Assembly (NCBI GenBank): GCA_964036045.1
Contig: OZ038399.1
Location: 21,716,170 to 21,780,169 of the forward strand
Reading direction: 5' to 3'
DNA length: 64,000 nucleotides
Source: Eutreptiella sp. 'Long Island Sound 2002'
Lineage: Eukaryota; Euglenozoa; Euglenophyceae; Eutreptiales; Eutreptiaceae
Position numbers and translations under genes: made by a program. Under the pieces are notes generated by a model. The model saw nothing but the letters and a program-made list of their open reading frames with translations. It was not told the DNA's origin and made no database searches. Every line of letters starts with the position of its first letter. The stretch's first letter is position 1. Below, piece after piece: positions 57,265 to 64,000 of the stretch.

Positions 57265-57651
57265 AGCAGTACAGAAAGTGAGGAAATGAGGACAGGGCAC
57301 ACAAACCAGGGAGTGCTGTCGAGTGCACTGTCAGCAGCAGACACACTGTCCTTCAGCACTGATGTGAGTGACACCAGGCGACAGCGCAAGAAGCGAAGGC
57401 TCGGGAAGCGCAGGAACTTAGGACAGGGTCGATAATGACGAAACCAGTAGCCCCTGCACAATGGTGCAGACACCTCGCACAGTCTGAAGCACCTGTGTTC
57501 TGACGCAGAGTTTGCAACACATGAGCTGCGTCTTGTCGCAGTAGAGCCTGCAACACACGAGTCGTGTTCTGTCGCAGTGAGCAGCAACACGCACAGGAGA
57601 ACACCAAGCAGCTGAACGCCGCGTCCTGTCGCGGACAGGCACCCAGGCGTC
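57265..57651. other. Spacer with degenerate short repeats
   Basis: Between the RNase H frame and the next ORF. At about 57480-57600 a unit with TGTCGCAGT and GCAACACACGAG recurs two or three times. No gene recognised. Confidence 0.6.
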
Positions 57652-58293
57652 ATGCCGTCTGGGAGGACGCAGCAAGAGAAGGGAACTCACCAGCAGCGGT
57701 ATGGCCCGTACACACACATCCAGCCAACCCCAAAGAAGGTCAAGCCTCAGCAAGAATGCCAACGTTTCAAGGTGCAAGCACTGAGTCAGCTGGACGCCAT
57801 TGCGAACGAAGGACTGCAAGCAGTTGAAGCAGAACTGACCAAAATGGCCTGGGCCCGCAATCAGCAGATCTGGATCCGACTGGACCAACCACATGACACC
57901 AGGATGCGTTGTGAGATTGTGGACAACCATGGGGAACCACTGCAGATGAGCAATCAGGAGCTCTACTCGGTGATGGTCCAGATCAACTGGACCCTGAAGA
58001 CCCAGGCTTTGGCGAACATGCAGGTCCAGTGGCGACCCAAAAGTGCAGGCAAATGGCACCCGTTCCAGTGGGAGGCGATCCTCCACTGTCCGACAGCAGA
58101 AGGGCATAGAGCGGTGCCCTCCTCGGTAAGCAGAACTGGCGATTGCATGCATGTGTGGCTGACAGGCCGAGCGGACCTCTTGCGACTGTTCCAAAGAACG
58201 CTCTTCAGGCAGGCGGACCCGGTACCCGGGGACGCTGTGCGATTCCTTTACACACTGCTGAACACACCCCCATGCGAAAGAAGATATGCATGA
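57652..58293 (+). CDS. Uncharacterised 213-aa ORF downstream of the LINE
   Basis: Starts MPSGRTQQEKGTHQQRYGPY and stays open to a stop at 58293. The first 40 residues are Gln/Lys/Pro-rich and likely disordered. The middle looks folded, with amphipathic stretches such as VQALSQLDAIANEGLQAVEA and ELYSVMVQINWTLKTQALAN and several Trp residues. I recognise no family. It follows the LINE RNase H on the same strand, so it may be an extra ORF of that element or the first ORF of a related one. The codon-like composition and length favour a real protein over chance. Confidence 0.45.
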   Translation: MPSGRTQQEKGTHQQRYGPYTHIQPTPKKVKPQQECQRFKVQALSQLDAIANEGLQAVEAELTKMAWARNQQIWIRLDQPHDTRMRCEIVDNHGEPLQMSNQELYSVMVQINWTLKTQALANMQVQWRPKSAGKWHPFQWEAILHCPTAEGHRAVPSSVSRTGDCMHVWLTGRADLLRLFQRTLFRQADPVPGDAVRFLYTLLNTPPCERRYA

Positions 58294-59299
58294 TAGGGGG
58301 TGACAACAAGGAGAAGAAGATTGAAGCGCATGGTGCCATGGTGCCATGGTGCCATGGTGCAAATAACCCATCGTCGTGGCCCAGTGGATACACCGCACCT
58401 CTTCTGTCCCGTGGAGGATGGTTCGAACCCCGGGGGGGATAGAGATGCACCAAGCAACCCGAACCCCCTTTTTTTTGGGCGCGGGAGAGAGGGAAAGAGA
58501 CACAGAGTTAGAGAGAGAGAGGGTAGAGCACGGTGAGAAAGGAACAGAGAGGCGCAACAGTAGAGGATGAGCACGGGAGAGCACGAGAGAATGGGAGGGA
58601 GAGAGTAGGAGAGAGACTCACAGAGCGAGAGACCGGGGCTAACCGGCGCAAAGGGAGGTGGCGGGTTCGAGCTGACCAGGGTTCGGGCTGAGCAGGGTGG
58701 GTTCGAGCAGAGCGAGGTGAAAGGGACGCCACGGAGACACGGAACAGTCAAGAAATGAAAAAGCAGGGCGCCGTAGCGCCCCTGAGCCACAGGCACAACA
58801 TGTTGTCACGTGTTGCACAGCCAAAGCACGACTGGGGCGGCGAGAGAGCGGCCCATGTGAGGAAGACGAAAGCAAGTAGGCATGAATGTGTGGGCGGCAT
58901 GCGCATGGAGCGTGGGGAGCAGACGTGGTATGCGCCACACGCATAACAGCAATGATTTGTTGAGTTGTCTGACAAACGGAGCACATGCTGAAAAACTGAG
59001 ACGCCTTTGCGCCAACCAAGGCGCCATTGCGCCCCTAAGGATGGAGTATGACACGACCTCACGACCTGCAGGGCAAGGGTTAGAGACTAACCGGCACTGT
59101 GGGTGGATGGTGGGTGCGAGCTGACCTCGATGTCCAGAGGAACAGTGCCAATGCACAGCCAGCAGCCACCTGGTGTGGTACAGAACTGGTCTACGCTGCA
59201 CTGCAGCAAGCAAAACACTGAACAATGTGGTTATGACCATGCGCCTGTGACACGGGGGCGTATGCGAGCCCAGTTTCCGTTGCCTCATGGCCCTAGCAT
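58294..59299. other. LINE 3' region and GA-rich sequence
   Basis: Begins with four copies of TGCCATGG (58331-58358), then a tRNA-like segment (58372-58440), then purine-rich GAGA sequence (58484-58620). Two related blocks with CTAACCGGC and GCGAGCTGACC or TCGAGCTGACC lie at about 58638-58680 and 59086-59128. No gene recognised. Confidence 0.6.
58372..58440 (+). other. tRNA-like segment, possible SINE head or LINE tail
   Basis: Contains TGGCCCAGTGG (A-box-like) and GGTTCGAACCC (B-box-like) about 40 bases apart, but the T and acceptor stems do not pair, so it is not a functional tRNA gene. It lies just after the trinucleotide-like repeat at the end of the retroelement region. Confidence 0.4.
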
Positions 59300-60395
59300 A
59301 CACACAGTTTTGCAAAAGCATATGCACAACACAACACACAACATACAATGTCAAGGGTGGGGAGGGTGGGTAAGAGGCCAAAAACAATTAATTAATTAAG
59401 CACCGCACAAACACCCCCTCAGTGTCAAGCTATCAGCCCCCCCCCCCCTTTCCATGTTGTGGTGGGATAATTGGGATGTTGTGGGCTTGTTTTGCTTAAG
59501 GTTAGGGAGGGTATTCATTTCCTCTTTGCAGGTGTGCTGGTTTTTTTTCCCAATGTGGATGTCAAGAAGTGGGTACACAGTGACACCAAGAGGTAGGTTT
59601 GTTACTCCTTCCCTCCTCCCTGCCATGTGTGTCTGTGGTGTGGGGTTGTCTAGTGTACAAGTTCCCCCTTCCCACCATCCCTCCTCCCTTGCCCCCCCCC
59701 CCCCCCCAGCTGGGTTATGAACTGTGCTGCTGTGCGGGTCAGTGGTATGCTTTGTCCCCCCTCCTCCCAGGTTCTGCAACCCCCCCCCCCCCCGTGTGCA
59801 CTGGTACCTGGCTTGTTGGTTAGTTGGCTGTTGGTTTTCGGGTTGCTTGGTTGGTTGTTGCGTTGGTTGGTTGGTTGTTGGTTGATTGGTTCTGGCACAG
59901 CTGAGTTTGGCTGGTTGGTGGGGTGGTTGGTTGGTTGGTTGGTTGGTTGGTTGGTTGGTTGGTTGTTGGCTAGTTGCTGGTGTGTGTGTGTGTGTATTGT
60001 CTGCACACATGCGGTGTGGTGTTGCAGCACACTGTGTCTGTGTGTAAGCCTGTATGTGCAGTGATTGCAAGGCTCTTTGGGGGGGTTGTGCACATTTCAT
60101 TTTGGCGTTCTAGCGGCGTTCTAGCGAGGTGTTCTAGCGGCGTTCTAGGCAGCGAAGCGGCGGGGGGGTGCATAAACTGGGAGGAGGGGGGACAAAGCAT
60201 ACCACTGACCCGCACAGCAGCAGGGGCCCCACAACCCAGACCACAACATGGAAAGAGGGGGGGGGCTGATAGCTTGACACTGAGGGGGTGTTTGTGCGGT
60301 GCTTGTGTTCGACCTCTTGGCCCACCCTCCCCCCCCCCCCCGACATCTTGTGCTGTGTGTTGTGTTGTGCATATGCCTATGCCAAAGTGTGTGGG
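59300..60395. mobile_element. Foldback element with about 160 bp inverted arms
   Basis: The outer arms 59300-59466 and 60238-60395 are inverted copies. A perfect core runs from GCACCGCACAAACACCCCCT through GTGTCAAGCTATCAGCC and TTTCCATGTTGTGG. A second inverted pair, CTGCTGTGCGGGTCAGTGGT with its continuation, lies inside at about 59730-59775 and 60177-60221. The interior carries C runs and a (GGTT)n tract at 59923-59964. No transposase ORF. It could be a non-autonomous foldback transposon or a recombination-derived palindrome. Confidence 0.85.
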
Positions 60396-61059
60396 GGGGG
60401 GGGGGGGCACATATGACTATGCATGCGTCAAGTGTGTTGGTTTTTATTAGCGTATGTGTATTACCCCTCCACCCCACCCCCACTTTGGTGTCCCTTAGAT
60501 GTGACACATGCATGAATGTTTTTGTTCTAGTTGTGTTCTAGGCTAGAATGTTCTAGCGACGTTCTAGCGAACGTCGCTAGAACATCGCTAGAACACAACT
60601 AGAATGAAAATTTTTTGGACTCCAAAATCAGGTGAAAACAGTGAAATTGTGGAAAAAAAAAGTATGGGCCCCTGAGTATGGATAGGGGGGTCCAGGTTAG
60701 ACACCTCATCCCCCCCCCCCCCCCGCCCCCCTGCGGGGGGGGTATCCCCCTCTTTTTTTCGTTCTAGCCGCTCTAGCCGGTTCTAGGCTAGAACGAGATT
60801 GGGTATTCTAGCGTGTACCAAGGGTAGTCCTGGCCTTGGCCGAACGGCACGGACTTGACCTGTGACCCAAGCAAAGGCGGCGCCCAACGGCACCTTGCTG
60901 GACAGCTCACAACATGTGTCGCGGCTTTACAGCGTGAGACATGCATCACTGTTGAGATGCCAGAGTGATTCTGCAGAGTGCCGACCATCGTCGATCTACA
61001 ACAATGTACTGAGAGAGTTCCCAGAGAGATTCTGGAGGGTGACAACCATCATCAATCTA
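60396..61059. other. CTAG-rich segment with simple repeats
   Basis: Contains G12 (60392-60407), the cruciform at 60525-60604, C runs near 60710-60735 and a TTCTAG cluster at 60765-60820. The tail (60949-61059) belongs to the GGAGGG repeat family. Confidence 0.7.
60525..60604. repeat. Nested perfect palindrome built of TTCTAG/CTAGAA
   Basis: The inner stem GTTCTAGCGACGTTC (60550-60564) pairs with 60569-60583 around TAGC. The outer stem TTCTAGTTGTGTTCTAG (60525-60541) pairs with 60588-60604. Both stems are perfect. Confidence 0.95.
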
Positions 61060-61402
61060 TGGCCAAGCTACCGTCTTGTCCAAGCCACAGCGGGCGTGGG
61101 GACTCTATTGATTCGGGACCTGATTTAATTTGGTACCAATTTTGCTGCAACCCCATGAGACAAGGGGTTTGGGGCTAAGATGTCATGTTTGTGGGCTGAG
61201 GGACATTTGAGTTGTTGTTGTTTGCCCATGGATGTTAATTTGAGTGGCCCTGGGCATCATTCTGACCCTTTGCGTGCACCAGCGCAACAGTTTCGGTTTC
61301 CCATGTGCCGCGTGGCAAGCTACGGCCTTGTCTAGGCTGCAGTGGGCGCAGGGACCATATTAATTTGGTAGTTTTCCGTTGCTTGGACTTGGGGGGGGGG
61401 GG
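60949..61402 (+). mobile_element. R2-related element, copy 2, ending in G12
   Basis: From 61060 to 61402 it matches 13900-14277 at reduced identity: paired internal blocks CCTTGTCTAGGCTGCAGTGG and TTGTCCAAGCCACAGCGGGC, GGGACCATATTAATTTGG, and a terminal G run (61391-61402). The left terminal repeat is not preserved. The 60949-61059 part is the GGAGGG-family block, here fused directly to it. Confidence 0.7.
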
Positions 61403-61810
61403 TGCACAGATTCTGACAATGACTCGGGATCAGACCTTGCAGATGCCCTTGAATCTGATGCCAATTCTGACTCTGAGGGATCAGGCGCAGATCCTTCAGC
61501 AGATGAACAATGTGCAGATATTGTTTGGGCCAATGCAGCCGGAGGTGTATGTGGCCTGGTGCATGTTTTTAATGACAAACATGGGACCTCATGGATGATG
61601 ATGCAGTCCCCAAGCACTTTCAGGTCCCAGACCCCAGGCCTACGGCGACGCTTAAGCTGGCGCCCAAGCCCAAGGCAGCACCGAAGCCTGGCCCCAAAGG
61701 GCAGCACAGACAGGAATTCAGGAGGGCGTAACACAGAAGACTTTTGGAACTGGTTGAATATTAGGTCATTCCATGTGGATTTACATGTGCACTGCAGCCC
61801 ATTTTGCTGA
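61403..61810 (+). pseudogene. Acidic coding fragment, family unknown
   Basis: Right after the G12 run the + frame reads TDSDNDSGSDLADALESDAN, then SDSEGSGADPSADEQ and WANAAGGVCGLVHVFNDKHG. Near 61588 the better protein-like reading moves to another frame (TWDLMDDDAVPKHFQVPDP, then KLAPKPKAAPKPGPKG) and ends at TAA. An acidic N-terminus followed by such a segment is common in transposase and host nuclear proteins, but I cannot assign it. Likely a decayed exon or transposon piece. Confidence 0.3.
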
Positions 61811-62559
61811 AATTCTGTCCTTTGGTGTTCATTTGTGTGTCGCTGTAAGAAAGGGAAGGGCATACTCCCACTGCGCCAGAAATATTGCTTTTTGGCGGCA
61901 CGGGGCTGCTCACGGCCGTGTTCAACCCCCAGCCCCTGGTTACACGGCACTTTTTGGCTGGAAAACACTGTCCAAGAGCCACCCGCTGGGCACACAGCAA
62001 AACATTGTTGGTTCCTGGGCAAGAGAGGTTGGGGGGTAACATGCCTGGTATCATCGCGATGTAGATATGAAATTGGTGAAGCGGTCACAGTGGAGGTGCA
62101 AATCGCTGCATGCATCAGACATTGGACCGACAGAGACAAGAGAAGCAATCTGCAAGCAGCATATGCCCGAAATAAGCACAAAATGCACACCAGGATCAGA
62201 CCCATGACGTGTTCATGCAACATCTGAAAGGCATTTTCGCCCTGAGTCGCAGAGACCAAATATCATCACTATGTGAGTGCTCTTGCTCCACACCTACAGC
62301 TCTCAAGTCCTCAGTCAAGCGCAACCACCTACCAGTGCAGTATCCTCTGTAAATCAATGGGTGGATTATAATTCATGTATCACAAGGAGGTTTGTTGCAG
62401 CGTCGCACTAGGTTGGCAAGATAGCTGTAGTTTCTAGCAACTCGATGAGCGTAGGTGGGCAGAAGAATGGCATGGAGGGCAGAAACAAACCCACTCCCGG
62501 CTTTGGGGCTCAAAAGGTGTGATGTGATGCACCAAAAATGGTAGCAGGGCACAGCAATG

Positions 62560-62935
62560 GTTGAGACGGGCATGGGGGGAGTATTAACGCGCCAGGCATC
62601 TTTTTTTGACCATTCCCCACCCGTGCCTGTTTTTGCCCCCACCTCACCAAACAATCTGGGGTACCTTCTTGCCGTGTCTAAGAATCTGGCCCATCCTTTG
62701 CACCCAGTTTATGATGATGGCAAGTGGTTGGAAGTGGTGGGAGTGACATTTTGTGTTGTTGAATTCTCATATTTCGGCTTATGCAACGTGCTTTGCACAG
62801 AAGGTTTGCGGGCTTGTGCGGTCTACTTGGGGGACTTCCCAAGGTGAGGATAAACTTGGGGCTAGAGATAGGATACTTAAGACAAACGTAGCGTGCCGGG
62901 CATGCGCCGGGCAAACATTCCCCCACGGTCAAGCA
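62560..62935 (+). repeat. Dispersed repeat R7, copy 2
   Basis: Blocks TTAACGCGCCAGGCATC, TTATGCAACGTGCTTTG and GCGCCGGGCAAACATTCCCC occur in the same order as in 38240-38850. Confidence 0.7.
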
Positions 62936-63820
62936 GGTGCTCTAGTGGGACGGGAAGAGTCCCACAAGCAGCCCTCATCCTCTGGCTCTTGCCAGAACCT
63001 CCTTCTGATGATACATGTGAGCCACACTGTGGCCAATGGAGAGGCCGCGGGGGGGGACTTGTCAGCTGCAGGATGGCACTGGTTAGTCACTCTGTGGCAA
63101 AGTTTTGGGGGGGGGGGGGGGGGGGGGCTGCCCCGCGTGAGTAGGTCCCGAAACCCTAAACAACATGCCAAGCAATGTTCAACTTGCATGCTAGGCCTTC
63201 TTTCAGCAGTTCAAGCGAAACCGAAACTGCGAACTCGCAATTTGGCACAAACCGAACATGGTAATTGGGGCCCAGCGTGAGACTACCCCCTTCCGGCGCT
63301 ATACTACATCAATCTCTGGTTTTTGAGGCTGTTAGTGGCACTTGAAAAATTCAAAAGTTGAGTTTTTCCGAAACCGGCGTGTTACCCCTTGGATGGGTTT
63401 GAGTGATGATTTGGTGGCCATACGCCTTCAGCACCTGGGGGGACCCACATAGTGGCTGCTAGGCCCATGTAGCCCGGGCCATGGGCTCTGCAAAAGCCCC
63501 GAAGACCCCCCCCCCTTTCCCGTCCCCAATGATGCATCCGGCCAACAGTGGGTCGTCTCTCTTTGAGGTGCCTTGCCAAAGTCACTAGAATTCAGTGCAT
63601 ATACCAGATCCTTCAGATTCAGGTTTGCCAGATCAGTAATTTGGCTTGACCCATGGGGCAGGAACACTGCTCGCCCTTCCCAGTCCCACACGGCTGCAGC
63701 ATGAAAGGCACGCTGCAGCTGCCGCACACGCAACGGTGCAGAATGGCTGGGAAACCCTTTGTTTATGCAATAAACATCAGTTTGATATCATGAAAGCACC
63801 CCTGTCTTGGTTAGGACTCA

Positions 63821-63862
63821 CTGAGTCCTTATCCACATGCAATCATGTGGATAAGGACTCAG
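63821..63862. repeat. Perfect 19 bp hairpin
   Basis: CTGAGTCCTTATCCACATG (63821-63839), loop CAAT, then the exact complement at 63844-63862. No U tract or gene context suggests a terminator. It may be the end of an inverted-repeat element. Confidence 0.95.
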
Positions 63863-64000
63863 CTTCTTACAACCTTCCCCCCCCCCCCTTCCCTAGGGAC
63901 CCACACAACATTGTGCAATGAGGTAGCCTGGCATGAGGCCAGGATCATCCTTGGGGACACACCTCACCCGTGTGACACCACAAGTCCCAAGATGGAGGCT

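Larger units (their letters stand above)
61811..64000. other. Right end of window, no intact gene
   Basis: Contains R7 copy 2 (62560-62935), the longest G run of the window (G21 at 63107-63127), C runs near 63508 and 63880 and a perfect hairpin at 63821-63862. Short ORFs on both strands show no family features. Confidence 0.65.

Overview
The window is intron-rich, repeat-rich eukaryotic nuclear DNA. It has GT-AG introns of 0.5-3.7 kb, a chromodomain Ty3/gypsy retrotransposon, a non-LTR retrotransposon, MITE-like elements, long G and C homopolymers and a 4.3 kb CA array at the left edge. I see no prokaryotic gene organisation. A fungal-type (division I) chitin synthase gene fits a protist or alga, or a relative of fungi and animals. 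The retrotransposon primer-binding site matches the 3' end of an animal-type initiator tRNA-Met. I cannot name the organism from sequence alone.

Layout. 1-4297 is nearly pure (CA)n. 4298-30159 is dominated by one host gene on the + strand. I assembled its coding sequence by hand from twelve short exons (99-244 bp) between 7691 and 30159. Every junction has GT and AG, every reading phase matches across its intron, and the joined protein (673 residues, N-terminus not found) follows the chitin synthase family order from the YNE motif through VADGW, CGE, FEYK, LPGAFSAYR, EAN..LAED, QxxRx-NGS and HDVSWG to the C-terminal membrane segments. Two family-defining residues differ: the Asp of LDAGT is Ala, and the Trp of QRRRW is Arg. 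The introns hold a 2 kb minisatellite, five related 190 bp inverted-repeat elements and several other dispersed repeat families.

30160-38986 holds no intact gene I can recognise: degenerate retroelement pieces, an ankyrin-like relic and dispersed repeats. 38987-53870 is a complete 14.9 kb LTR retrotransposon on the - strand, with 344 bp LTRs, a GAGT target duplication, an initiator-tRNA primer site, a gag with a UAG in the same frame as the protease, a protease with DFG in place of DSG/DTG, an adenine-methyltransferase-like domain, RT-RNase H-integrase and a chromodomain. Its integrase has one frameshift. Its unusually long 3' region carries an opposite-strand reverse-transcriptase-like gene (42.0-43.5 kb) flanked by 46/45 bp direct repeats, with RYRDN where a YxDD motif would be expected.

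53871-58450 is a LINE-type element with an intact RT ORF (874 aa) and a broken RNase H, followed by an uncharacterised 213-aa ORF. 59300-60395 is a foldback element, 60525-60604 a CTAG-rich cruciform, and the rest is repeats and relics.

The host gene would make a multi-pass polysaccharide synthase. Everything else is mobile or repetitive DNA.
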